Shown here: positions 53,544 through 64,000 of the stretch, piece by piece
Numbering within the stretch: position 1 is the stretch's first letter
Layout of the letters: every line of letters starts with the position of its first letter
Translations under genes and position numbers: made by a program
NCBI GenBank assembly: GCA_032433765.1
Contig: JAVIAB010000156.1
Span: 84,799,015 to 84,863,014 of the forward strand
DNA: 64,000 nucleotides
Origin: Megaustenia siamemsis
Lineage: Eukaryota > Mollusca > Gastropoda > Stylommatophora > Ariophantidae
Direction: 5' to 3'
The notes under the pieces: model-generated
What the model was told of the DNA's origin: nothing
Database searches by the model: none
The model's input: the letters and a program-made list of their open reading frames with translations, nothing else

Positions 53544-54302
53544 TTAAAAATGAGGAAGATACTATGCAATCCATTTTTGACAATAGAAACAAGAAAAAGA
53601 GTTCTTAAATGTTATGTAGAGCAGTCTTAACATATGGATGTGATTATGGACAATAGGACAACAGACAGAAAATCACGGGAGTCTGTAGAAATGTAGGGAG
53701 CCGCGATAGCTCAGTGGTTAGTGAACTGGACTACAAAGGACAAGGGTAGGGTTCGATCCCAACCGACGGCTTCCGGTTCACCCAACCTTAAATGAGTACC
53801 GGATTTTTCTAGGAAAGTAAAGCGGCGCGGGCGTATACCGACCACATTACCCCAAAATCATGTGCCGAAGGTCTGTAAAATTTATGGTCACTAACACCAT
53901 ATTCCCTATACTCCGCTTGGCATGACGGGGTTAATTTACTTAACTTGTTACTGTAGAAATGTGGTTTTACAGAAGAATGTGAGAATACCATGGACAGCTA
54001 AGAAGAGTAATGAAAATGTTCTGAAAGAGGTAAAATCAAAAATAAAGCTAATTTCCAATATTAGGAAGAAACAATCATCATTTTTTGGCCATGTAATGAG
54101 AAGGGAACAGCTGGAATATATTGTAACAACTGGGAAAATTGAGGGACGAAGAGATAGAGAGAAGTAAAAGAGAAAAATACCAGACGGCTTAAGAGATGGC
54201 TTGGCAGAAGGTCAACAACAGAAATGATAAATAACTGTCAAGATCAAAGTTGTGGAGAAACATGATCACCTACGCCAGCAGGCCCGGTACTTGATGATGA
54301 TG
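53544..54302 (+). mobile_element. LINE L-A second copy, interrupted by SINE-1
   Basis: Matches 2895-3389 of the first L-A copy (AATGAGGAAGATACTATG, CATTTTTGACAATAGAAACA, TCTGTAGAAATGTGGTTTTA, through GGCCCGGTACTTGATGATGA). AATATGATT at 53535-53543 and 54303-54311 is the likely target duplication. A SINE-1 lies inside at 53695-53950. Frameshifted and inactive. Confidence 0.9.
53695..53950 (+). mobile_element. SINE-1, full-length copy nested in LINE L-A
   Basis: The head GGGAGCCGCGATAGCTCAGT GGTTAGTGAACTGG (A box) is followed by the B box GGTTCGATCCC, then the body (AAAGCGGCGCGGGCGTATAC, CATGTGCCGAAGGTCTGTAA) and a TTAATTTACTTAACTTG tail. CTGTAGAAATGT at 53683-53694 and 53951-53962 is a perfect 12-bp target duplication. 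The empty site is seen in the other L-A copy at about 3034-3045. Best representative of the family. Confidence 0.95.
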
Positions 54303-54311
54303 AATATGATT

Positions 54312-54524
54312 AAAACATTTGGGCTGAGAAATCATTGACAATGATAGCTTCAGGCATAAACAAATAGTTCATTGTCCAGAATGAGAGTTACATGCCAGCT
54401 TGCAAGATTTATTCTCACACTTCCAGTACTAATTATTTGTTTTAAATTTGCTACCAATATTTGTTTCATTAAAGCCACTTAATATGGGAAAGATTAGAAT
54501 CTAAATGAAGTTAAGGCCATCTTG
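54312..54524. other. AT-rich spacer
   Basis: No feature. Confidence 0.4.
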
Positions 54525-54845
54525 CACAAGATAAGGTTTCACAAGAGCTAAAAGATAAAGTTTCACAAGAGCTAAAAGATAAGGTTTCACAAGAGCTAAA
54601 AGATAAGGTTTCACAAGAGCTAAAAGATAAGGTTTCACAAGAGCTAAAAGATAAGGTTTCACAAGAGCTAAAAGATAAGGTTTCACAAGAGCTAAAAGAT
54701 AAGTTTCACAGCAGCTAAAGATAAGGTTTCACAAGAGCTAAAAGATAAGGTTTCACAAGAGCTAAAAGATAAGGTTTCACAATAGCTAAAAGATAAGGTT
54801 TCACAAGAGCTAAAAGATAAGGTTTCACAAGAGCTAAAAGATCTT
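54525..54845. repeat. 24-bp minisatellite, about 13 copies
   Basis: Unit ATAAGGTTTCACAAGAGCTA AAAG, very homogeneous. Confidence 0.95.
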
Positions 54846-54934
54846 AAATAATTGAGTTTTGGTGTTTACTGTTTGAAAATTTTTCTTTGCAATAAGATAT
54901 TTTTAATTTCCACCAAATTCATGCAGTTATGGTC

Positions 54935-55912
54935 AAGTGTAGTTCCTAGACTCCTAATGTGTAACAATTGTCAAGTGTAGTTCCTAGACTCCTGATGTGT
55001 AACAATTGTCAAGTGTAGTTCCTAGACTCCTAATGTGTAACAATTGTCAAGTGTAATTCCTAGACTCCAATGTGTAACAATTGTCAAGTGTAGTCCTAGA
55101 CTCCTGATGTGTAACAATTGTCAAGTGTAGTTCCTAGACTCCTGATGTGTAACAATTGTCAAGTGTAGTTCCTAGACTCCTAATGTGTAACAATTGTCAA
55201 GTGTAGTTCCTAGACTCCTAATGTGTAACAATAGTCAAGTGTAGTTCCTAGACTCCTGAGTGTAACAATTGTCAAGTGTAGTTCCTAGACTCCTAATGTG
55301 TAACATTGTCAAGTGTAGTTCCTAGACTCCTGATGTGTAACAATTGTCAAGTGTATTTCCTAGACTCCTAATGTGTAACCATTTTCAAGTGTAGTTCCTA
55401 GACTCCTAATGTGTAACAATAGTCAAGTGTAGTTCCTAGACTCCTGATGTGTAACAATTGTCAAGTGTAGTTCCTAGACTCCTAATGTGTAACAATTGTC
55501 AAGTGTAGTTCCTAGACTCCTAATGTGTAACAATTGTCAAGTGTAATTCCTAACTCCTAATGTGTAACAATTGTCAAGTGTAGTTCCTAGACTCCTAATG
55601 TGTAACAATTGTCAAGTGTAGTTCCTAGACTCCTAATGTGTAACATTGTCAAGTGTAGTTCCTAGACTCCTAAATGTGTAACAATTGTCAAGTGTAGTTC
55701 CTAGACTCCTAATGTGTAACAATTGTCAAGTGTAGTTCCTAGACTCCTAATGTGTAACAATAGTCAGTGTAGTCCTAGACTCCTGATGGTAACAATTGTC
55801 AAGTGTAGTTCCTAGACTCCTAATGTGTAACAATTGTCAAGTGTAGTTCCTAGACTCCTAATGGTAACAATTCTCAAGTGTAATTCCTAGACCCTAATGT
55901 GTAACAATTGCA
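54935..55912. repeat. 38-bp minisatellite, about 26 copies
   Basis: Unit GTCAAGTGTAGTTCCTAGAC TCCTAATGTGTAACAATT. Many copies carry single-base losses in short runs (TAGTCCTAG, ATGGTAAC). Confidence 0.95.
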
Positions 55913-56389
55913 GAAATATTCTCCAGTCAAGAAAATAGTGGAATACTAGAGGAAGTAAAATTATCCTCACCTCAACATTTATTTGTTAAATGAAAACAAC
56001 AATTTTACTTTTGAACAACTGAAATGAATCATCAAAATTACACATTGCTAGAATTATTAATTTTACCATATTGCAACAATTACTGTCAACAGAATGTTGA
56101 TTAAAGATCAAGTTGCTGTACAGTATCTTAATATCAGCAATATGTAAATGCTCATAACAAAGCTGAAATGTAACGTGTAGAAAAAAACATTTTTGCTTTG
56201 TTGATTCAATCTTTCATAACAAACACAGAACTGTATATCTACAGAAATAATGTTGCCAGCTCTCACAACGGAACACATTTACGACAAGAAGAATGTTTGG
56301 AACATATGTCACGAGATTTGTCAATAGAAGGAGCCACCTGTTATCATTCTGCTACACAAACATGGGTAGTTCACTATCACTAGGAAGAG
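55913..56389. other. Gene-free AT-rich sequence
   Basis: The two frames at 56198-56625 begin in this stretch and run into the next array. Not supported as genes. Confidence 0.4.
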
Positions 56390-57532
56390 AAATTAGTGAA
56401 GAATGCTCTCTAGCACAGTTAATGATCACTAGCAAGAGAACTAGTGAAGAATGCTCTCTAGTCACAGTTATGATCACTAGCAAGAGAATTAGTGAAGAAT
56501 GCTCTCAAGTCACAGTTAATGATCACAGCAAGAGAACTAGTGAAGAATGCTCTCAAGCCACAGATAATGATCACAGCAAGAGAACTAGTGAAGAATGCTC
56601 TCTAGTCACAGTTAATTATCACTAGCAAGAGAACTAGTGAAGAATGCTCTCAAGTCACAGTAATGATCACAACAAGAGAACTAGTGAAGAATACTCTCAA
56701 GTCACAGTTAATGATCACTAACAAGAGAACTAGTGAAGAATGCTCTCTAGCCACAGTTAATGATCACTAGCAAGAGAACTAGTGAAGAATGCTCTCTAGT
56801 CACAGTTAATGATCACAGCAAGAGAACTAATGAAGAATACTCTCTAGTCACAGTTAATGATCACAGCAAGAGAACTAGTGAAGAATACTCTCTAGTCACA
56901 GTTAATGATCACAGCAAGAGAAACTAGAGAAGAATACTCTCAAGTCACAGTTAATGATCACAACAAGAGAACTAGTGAAGAATGCTCTCTAGTCACAGTT
57001 ATGATCACAGCAAGAGAACTAGTGAAGAATGCTCTCTAGTCACAGTTAATGATCACTAGCAAGATAACTAGTGAAGAATGCTCTCAAGTCACAGTTAATG
57101 ATCACTAGCAAGAGAACTAGTGAAGAATACTCTCAAGTCACAGTTAATGATCACAACAAGATAACTAGTGAAGAATGCTCTCTAGCCACAGTTAATGATC
57201 ACTAGCAAGAGAACTAGTGAAGAATGCTCTCTAGTCACAGTTAATGATCACAACAAGAGAACTAGTGAAGAATACTCTCTAGGAACAGTTAATGATCACT
57301 AGCAAGATAACTAGTGAAGAATACTCTCAAGTCACAGTTAATGATCACTAGCAAGAGAACTAGTGAAGAATGCTCTCAAGCCACAGTTAATGATCACAAC
57401 AAGAGAACTAGTGAAGAATACTCTCAAGTCACAGTTAATGATCACAGCAGAGAACTAGTGAAGAATGCTCTCTAGTCACAGTTAATGATCACAGCAAGAG
57501 AACTAGTGAAGAATACTCTCTAGTCACAGTTA
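56390..57532. repeat. 48-bp minisatellite, left part, about 24 copies
   Basis: Unit AAGAGAACTAGTGAAGAATG CTCTCTAGTCACAGTTAATG ATCACAGC, with an ATCACTAGC subtype of 49 bp. Interrupted by LINE L-E and resumes at 58945. Confidence 0.95.
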
Positions 57533-58944
57533 TTGATTTATTGTTATGGATTATATGCGGGTCATCATCATTGCACTCCGAACATGTCCATAGGTGCTCA
57601 GATCCCCTCCTCAGCAATTCCCTCAGTGTCCAGCGACTGACGACTCCAGTTCTATTTTGGTTTGATAAGTCTTCTTACACGGCCACCAAATTTCTCATTT
57701 CTGGCTGTGCCCATCTTAACTCCCATTTCCATCATCCGAAGAAGCGACGTTGATCTGTGTTTGTCGAAGTCCCTGCTCTTCCCACATCTCGGAGTGCATT
57801 GAATGATGTCCGCCCGATCATCGGTTGCCCGTCCTCAACGACAGCGCAGCTAGCCAACCTGTCCGCTCTCTCATTTCCCGCACTCCCGCATGTCCAGGGA
57901 ATAGACAAAGGTGACATTTCGTATTTTGGATTTCTGCAACGACTCTACCCATTGCATGCGTACAAAGCCCGCCTCCACTTTTTTTATCATGCTCATCGAA
58001 TCACTCAGTATACATGCGTGGATGTAGTCTTGTGACTCTAACCATTTGAATGCCTTGGTCACTGCCATCACCTCCATTGTCATGCTACTCGTGGTCATGG
58101 CGTATGCACCACTGTCTTTCTTGGCCATTCTGCCTGCCGAACGTGCTGTAATGCCCATGCACTTCTTTCGTGTCGTCTTACAGATCCGTCTGTATAGATG
58201 ACTGCATCTTTCTCATCGGTGTTATCGCAGATGAGACCGTTGACCTCAGCATTAACCACGACCGGGTTCTGTTCCCTACTTTTCCTGTCGAGTGTGACAA
58301 TACATGAGAAAGTCCCCTTGAATGTCGTAGGCACCGGTATCCACTCCTCACCAACGCTGAGATTGGTAAGCCCACAGACCTGTTTGATGACATCTTCTGC
58401 TCGGCCCACCCATGATTTGCCTCTTTTTAGCCTGGTGCCTTTCTCTGTGTTGAGCACGTGGTGCAATGGATGCTCTGTATCTGTACTAATCTTCAGGTAT
58501 CTCGTGCTCTCCAGATCTTGATTCTGTCATCCATGGTTGGAAAGTCAAGAAGATACCTCATTGCCACACAGGAGTGTCCCTCGTACATCCAAGATAATGC
58601 GCATGGCATCATTTTGTATTTCTCCAGCCTATCAATTTGAGTCGTACTAACAGTAAGAATGGCCAGGGCCATACTCGATTGGTGCGAGACTAATCCCTGG
58701 AACAGAAGAGTAAGTAGCCTCTGCTCGATGTTGGCAGCTGCCATGACCTTCAAGGCGGCTAATCCTTTGCGGGATTTTGTTATCACATGGTCGACGTGGG
58801 TCCCGAAAACACAGGCTGCGATCAAACTTAACTCCGAGGTATGTCATCAACTTGTCCCTGGTCACCTCATCAGCTCCCATTCGTACTACCGGTGTGGTCG
58901 TATTAAACGTATAGTTGTTACTAGTGCTAACAATCTATCACACA
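57533..58944 (-). mobile_element. LINE L-E, RNase H-bearing non-LTR element, 1.4 kb, inside the 48-bp array
   Basis: On the minus strand from 58944 down: the post-reverse-transcriptase region (TYLGVKFDRSLCF near 58835), then an RNase H domain in pieces: VIYTDGSVRR (first Asp, about 58200), MEVMAVTKAFKWLES (Glu, about 58060), ILSDSMSMIKKV (second Asp, about 57995), and a PGHAGVR / GNERADRLA end near 57860-57895 split by a frameshift. The 3' end has GATGATGACCC. RNase H downstream of the reverse transcriptase is typical of I-clade-related LINEs; the snail element nimbus is one known example. AGTCACAGTTA at 57522-57532 and 58945-58955 fits a target duplication. Inactive. Confidence 0.85.
57871..58158 (-). 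pseudogene. RNase H domain fragment of LINE L-E
   Basis: The minus-strand frame carries MTMEVMAVTKAFKWLESQDY and ACILSDSMSMIKKVEAGFVR, the middle two catalytic regions of an RNase H fold. The DG-containing strand (YTDGSVRR) is in the frame at 58095-58466 and the last motif in 57732-57917. Frameshifts between the pieces make the domain non-functional. It would remove RNA from RNA-DNA hybrids in an active element. Confidence 0.82.
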
Positions 58945-60527
58945 AGTCACAGTTAATGATCACAGCAAGAGAACTAGTGAAGAATACTCTCTAGTCACAG
59001 TTAATGATCACAGCAAGAGAACTATGAAGAATACTATCAAGTCACAGTTAATGAATCACAGCAAGAGAACTAGTGAAGAATGCTCTCAGTCGCAGTTAAT
59101 GATCACAACAAGAGAACTAGTGAAGAATGCTCTCTAGTCACAGTTAATGATCACAGTAAGAGAACTAGTGAAGAAATGCTCTCTAGTCACAGTTAATGAT
59201 ACAACAAGAGAACTAGTGAAGAATGCTCTCAAGTCACAGTTTAATGATCACAGCAAGAGAACTAGTGAAGAATACTCTCTAGTCACAGTTAATGATCACA
59301 GCAAGAGAACTAGTGAAGAATACTCTCTAGTCACAGTTAATGATCACAGCAAGAGAACTAGTGAAGAATACTCTCTAGTCACAGTTAATGATCACAGCAA
59401 GAGAACTAGTGACGAATACTCTCTAGTCACAGTTAATAATCACAGCAAGAGAACTAGTGAAGAATACTCTCAAGTCACAGTTAATGATCACAGCAAGAGA
59501 ACTAGTGAAGAATGCTCTCAGAGTCACAGTTACTGATCACTAGCAAGAGAACTAGTGAAGAATACTCTCAAGTCACAGTTAATGATCACAACAAGAGAAC
59601 TAGTGAAGATACTCCCTTAGTCACAGTAATGATCACAGCAAGAGAACTAGTGAAGAATACTCTCTAGTCACAGTTAATGATCACTAACAAGAGACTAGTG
59701 AAGAATGCTCTCAAGTCGCAGTTAATAGATCACTAGCTAACAGAACTAGTGAAGAATACTCTCGAGTCACAGTTAATGATCACTAACAAGAGAACTAGTG
59801 AAGAATGCTCTCAAGCCACAGTTAATGATCACTAGCAACAGAACTAGTGAAAGAATACTCTCAAGTCACAGTTAATGATCACAGCAAGAGAACTAGTGAA
59901 GAATGCTCTCAAGTCACAGTTAATGATCACTAGCAAGAGAACTAGTGAAGAATACTCTCAAGTCACAGTTAATGATCACAACAAGATAACTAGTGAAGAA
60001 TGCTCTCAAGCCACAGTTAATGATCACTAGCAAGAGAACTAGTGAAGAATGCTCTCTAGTCACAGTTAATGATCACAACAAGAGAACTAGTGAAGAATAC
60101 TCTCTAGTCACAGTTAATGATCACTAGCAAGATACTAGTGAAGAATACTCTCAGTCACAGTTAATGATCACTAGCAAAGACTAGTGAAGAATGCTCTCAA
60201 GCCACAGTTAATGATCACAACAAGAGAACTAGTGAAGAATACTCTCAAGTCACAGTTAATGATCACAGCAAGAGAACTAGTGAAGAATGCTCTCTAGTCA
60301 CAGTTAATGATCACAGCAAGAGAACTAGTGAAGAATTCTCTCTAGTCACAGTTATTGATCACAGCAAGAGAACTAGAAAAGAATACTCTCAGTCACAGTT
60401 AATGATCACAGCAAGAGAACTAGTGAAGAATACTCTCTAGTCACAGTTAATGATCACAGCAAGAGAACTAGTGAAGAATACTCTCAAGTCACAGTTAATT
60501 GATCACTAGCAAGAGAACTAGTGAAGA
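58945..60527. repeat. 48-bp minisatellite, right part, about 33 copies
   Basis: Same unit as 56390-57532, running up to the assembly gap. Several copies have 1-2 base indels. The total array, including the missing gap, is longer than 2.7 kb. Confidence 0.95.
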
Positions 60528-60627
60528 NNNNNNNNNNNNNNNNNNNNNNNNNNNNNNNNNNNNNNNNNNNNNNNNNNNNNNNNNNNNNNNNNNNNNNNNN
60601 NNNNNNNNNNNNNNNNNNNNNNNNNNN
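60528..60627. other. Assembly gap (100 N)
   Basis: A run of exactly 100 N between two different tandem arrays. The true length is unknown, and a long repeat probably blocked assembly. Confidence 0.99.
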
Positions 60628-61205
60628 ACAACAACATCGAGTAAGCTCTACAACAACACCTGGAAACTCTAAATCATCAAAGTAAACTCTACAACAACAT
60701 CGAGTAAGCTCTACAAAAAACACCTTAGTAAACTCTACATCATCTACACAAAGTAAACTCTACAACAACATCGAGTAAGCTCTACATCAACAATGGTAAA
60801 CTCTACATGATCAAGTAAACTCTACAACAACATCGAGTAAGCTCTAAACAACATCAAGTCAACTTTACAACAACATCGAGTAAGCTCTACAACAACATCT
60901 GGTAAACTCTACATCATCAAATAAACTCTACAACAACATCGAGTAAGCTCTACAACAACATTGGTAAACTCTACATCATCAAGTAACTCTACAACAACAT
61001 CGAGTAAGCTCTACATCAACATCTGGTAAACTCTACATCATCAAGTAACTCTAACAACAACATCTGGTAAACTCTACATCATCAAGTAAGCTCTACAACA
61101 ACATCTGGTAAACTCTACATCATCAAGTAAACTCTACAACAACATCGAGTAAGCTCTACAACAACATCTGGTAAACTCTACATCATCAAGTAAACTCTAC
61201 AAGAT
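60628..61205. repeat. Degenerate repeat built from about 21-bp sub-units, about 63-bp higher order
   Basis: AACTCTACAACAACATCGAG TAAGCTCTACAACAACATCTGG and TAAACTCTACATCATCAAGT words alternate. Confidence 0.88.
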
Positions 61206-61562
61206 TGTCCACAACAATTTATTTCGTTTGCTAGTAAAACTATCACTTCAATTCTCCAAAAAACCTCGGAAAAATCTTTTAAGACGAAGTGAAAAAGAAG
61301 TGAAAAAGAAGTGAAAATCATGTATGTAAATGTGAACAACTTTTGACCTAACGGAGGTTAGCATAACTAGCAACAAAGTGTTGGAGATTCATGTCTAGAT
61401 TCTAGAACAGTGTAACGCCATAATGATTCACACAAGTGAATGTGTCTGTGGTGTGAGTGTGTTGCGTGTTTGTTTGTGCGGTGTCGAGTGTGTGTACTTC
61501 TTACACGAATCAGGAATGATTGAAGTCTATTTGACTCAGTGTTAATCTCTTAAATTTGACCT
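61206..61562. other. Gene-free sequence
   Basis: Short GAAGTGAAAAA duplications lie at 61285-61315 and a GTGTGT-rich stretch at 61440-61495. No gene. Confidence 0.4.
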
Positions 61563-61567
61563 TCGCG

Positions 61568-61610
<43 letters not shown>

Positions 61611-62573
61611 CCTTTCACTCACCATCTCTCTTCCTCACCCTCTTTCTCCATTTCCCTCTCTCCATCTATATCAACATCTCTCTCTCTTTCCCTCTCTCTC
61701 TCTCTCTCCCTTTCACTCACCTCTTTCTCCATTTCCCTCTCTCCATCTATATCAACATCTCTCTCTCTCTCTCCCTTTCACTCACCATCTCTCTTCCTCA
61801 CCCTCTTTCTCCATTTCCCTCTCTCCATCTATATCAACATCTCTCTCTCTTTCACCTCGCTTTTGTTTATCTCCCTCTCTATCCCTCCCTTTCACTGCCT
61901 CTCTCTGTCCCTCTCCTTCACTTTCCATCATTATCTCCCTCTAACTCTGTCTCTCTCCATCTCTATCCATCTTTATCTCTACCTCGCTCTCTTTCCCCCT
62001 GTCTTTGACTTCTCCTTTCTCTCGCCATGTTTCTCACCTTTCCTTCTCTCTCCATTGTCAGTCTCTATTTCTCTCTCCCTCTCCCTTTCCCTCAGTCTTT
62101 CTCCCTCTCTCCAATTCTCTCCCTCTTCCTCTCTCCCTCCCCCCCTCTCTCTCTCACTCCCTCTCCCTCACTCGCTCCCTTCATCTCTCTCACTCTGCCT
62201 CTCCCTCACTTCCTCCTTCATCTCTCTCACTCCCTCTCCCTCACTCCCTCCCTTCATCTCTCTCACTCTGCCTCTCTCCCTCCCCTCTCTCTCTCACTCC
62301 CTCTCCCTCACTCCCTCCCTTCATCTCTCTCACTCTGCCTCTCTCTCACTTTCACTCTCTCTCTCTCTCGCCTCCTCCTTCCCTCCATCCGTTTCCATCT
62401 CACCTATCTCTCCCTCCCCCCTCTCTCACTCCCTCTCTCTCACTGCCTCTCTTCCTCTAACTCTCCCTTACTCTTCATCTCTCACCCTTTCTCTCGCCTT
62501 TTCCTTCTCTCCATCACTCTCCATCTCCCTCCCTCTGCCTCTCTCCACCTTTCTCTCTCCTTCTCTCCATCTG
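61563..62573. repeat. One-kilobase polypyrimidine (CT-rich) tract
   Basis: The plus strand is almost entirely C and T for 1 kb, with internal tandem blocks (CCATTTCCCTCTCTCCATCT; CACTCCCTCTCCCTCACTCC). Ser/Leu/Pro-rich frames (up to 238 codons) are artefacts of this composition. Confidence 0.92.
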
Positions 62574-62779
62574 CTATAAATATGAATCTCCCCATAGGTT
62601 GTTAAACTCTAGGATAAAATAAGCAGTGACGTCAGCACAAAGGTAAGCTATTCTGTTCGGCTTTTTTACTTCCCTGGGAAGATTGTTCTTATAAGGGGAA
62701 TATAACTCGTGTCAGTAAAGATAGCCTGAGATAATTAGATGGCAGGCAGGCTCTGGGTGGACAGAGATTGATTCTCTAT
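62574..62779. other. Spacer
   Basis: Complex sequence between the CT tract and the terminal array. No feature. Confidence 0.4.
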
Positions 62780-64000
62780 AGAGTTGGTTCTTTCGGTGGA
62801 GTTAGTTCTTGGGTTGGTTCTTGAGTTGGTTCTAGAGTGGGTTCTAGAGTTGGTTCTTGAGTTGGTTCTTGAGTTGGTTCTTGAGTTGGTTCTTGAGTTG
62901 GTTCATGAGTTTGTTCTAGAGTGGGTTCTAGAGTTGGTTCTTTCGGTGGAGTTAGTTCTTGGGTTGGTTCTTGAGTTGGTTCTAGAGTGGGTTCTAGAGT
63001 TGGTTCTTCAGTTGGTTCTTGAGTTGGTTCTAGAGTTGGTTCTAGAGTTGGTTCTTGAGTGGTTCTTGAGTTGGTTCTGGAGTTGGTTCCTGAGTTGATT
63101 CTTGAGTTGGTTCTAGAGTTGGTTCTTGAGTTAATTCTAGGGTTGGTTCTAGAGTTGGTTCTAGAGTTGGTTCTTGAGTTGATTCTAGAGTGGGTTCTTG
63201 AGTTGGTTCTAGAGTTAGTTCTTGAGTTGATTCTAGAGTGGGTTCTTGAGTTGGTTCTAGAGTTGGTTCTAGAGTTGGTTCTTGAGTTGATTCTAGAGTT
63301 GGTTCTAGAGTTGGTTCTAGAGTTGGTTCTTGAGTTGATTCTAGAGTGGGTTCTTGAGTTGGTTCTAGAGTTAGTTCTTGAGTTGGTTCTTGAGGTTGGG
63401 TTTTAGATTTGGTTCTTAATTTGTTTCTAGAGTTGGTTTTAGAGTTGATTCTTGAGTTTTTCTAGATAAGGTTCTGAGTTGGTTTTTGAGTTGGTTCTTG
63501 AGTTTGTTCTAGAATTGGTTCTAGAGTTGATTCTTGAGTTGTTTCTAGATAAGGTTCTTGAGTTCTTTATTGAGTTGGTTCATGAGTGGTTCTGTCGGTG
63601 GAGTTGGTTCTATTGTTGGTTCAAAAGCTTTTTCTAAAGTTGATTCTAATGTTGGTTCTCTAACTGGAGTTGGTCCTGGTGGTGGTTCACTCGATGGAGT
63701 TGGTCCAAGAGTTGGTTCAAGAGTTGGTACTATCGGTGAAGTTGGTTCAAATGTTGATTCTAGAGTTGGTTTTAGAGATGGTTTTTTCGGTGGAGTTGGT
63801 TCCAGAGTTGGTTCAAGTGTTGATTCTAGAGTTGGTTTTAGAGCTGGTTCTTTCGGTGGAGTTGGTTCCAGAGTTGGTTCAAGTGTTGATTCTAGAGCTG
63901 TTTCTCTCGGTGGAGTTGGTTCTAGAGTTGGTTCTAGAGTTGGTTCTAGAGCTGTTTCTCCCGGTGGAGTTGGTTCTAGAGTTGGTTCTAGAGTTGAATC
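62780..64000. repeat. 12-bp minisatellite with higher-order structure
   Basis: Unit GAGTTGGTTCTA or GAGTTGGTTCTT, with about 60-70-bp blocks marked by TTTCGGTGGAGTTGGTTC at the left edge and from 63590 on. Open frames read as (LELV)n because 12 is a multiple of three. Cut by the window end. Confidence 0.94.

Noticed and set aside
53695..53780. tRNA gene
   Set aside because: A and B boxes are present, but the sequence continues into a shared 256-bp repeat with target duplications, so it is a tRNA-derived SINE.
61556..62605. Ser/Leu/Pro-rich ORFs up to 238 codons
   Set aside because: Produced by the CT-rich tract, which cannot encode stop codons on this strand.
62784..63406. (LELV)n ORFs resembling a leucine-rich or coiled protein
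   Set aside because: Produced by a 12-bp repeat. There are no flanking coding features, and the array changes frame.

Overview
The window is eukaryotic nuclear DNA, most likely from a gastropod mollusc. That is an inference from two GIMAP/AIG1-type GTPase genes (a family expanded in molluscs), several animal-type non-LTR retrotransposons (one with an RNase H domain, as in the I clade), tRNA-derived SINEs, and very many AT-rich minisatellites. There are no operons, ribosome binding sites or rRNA genes. A run of 100 N (60528-60627) marks an assembly gap.

Genes. Only two host protein genes are supported. One on the minus strand (26481-27887) encodes a GIMAP GTPase broken by two small frameshifts. 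Its downstream frames carry heptad-length repeats and a hydrophobic C-terminal tail. The other, on the plus strand (38980-40044), is an intact 354-codon paralog with a C-terminal membrane anchor. They are arranged head to head about 11 kb apart. Both have a splice-acceptor-like sequence 8-9 nt before the ATG, so both probably have an intron in the 5' UTR. A TATA box and a GTAAGT donor near 35.65-35.91 kb are candidates for the plus-strand gene's promoter and first exon. GIMAPs are membrane-associated AIG1 GTPases linked to immunity and cell survival; the role here is inferred from the family.

Mobile elements. I see at least seven LINE groups, all 5'-truncated or frameshifted. L-A: 2509-3389, 53544-54302. 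L-B: 11409-14223, 10752-11098, 51300-51967. L-C: 4590-6848, 16082-17412, 36176-36503. L-D: 37883-38886, 52822-53215. L-E, with RNase H: 57533-58944 plus two 3' ends. L-F: about 34790-35033. L-G: about 29645-30090. There are further relics at 9970-10700, 11215-11394 and 31375-31560. Three SINE-like families occur: SINE-1 (six copies, tRNA-derived), SINE-2 (7178-7486) and SINE-3 (14333-14601, sharing its 3' end with L-D and L-F). Many insertions have visible target-site duplications, and several are nested.

Tandem repeats. Over 40 distinct arrays with units of 3-82 bp fill roughly 40% of the window by my hand tally. Several visibly grew out of LINE sequence. The clearest is a 23-bp array (11431-12033) amplified from the endonuclease coding region of the L-B LINE that contains it. 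Others are a 61-bp array and an ATC array from the 3' end of a LINE relic, and GATA arrays at LINE tails. Long ORFs inside arrays are by-products of the repeats, often open on both strands, and are not annotated as genes.
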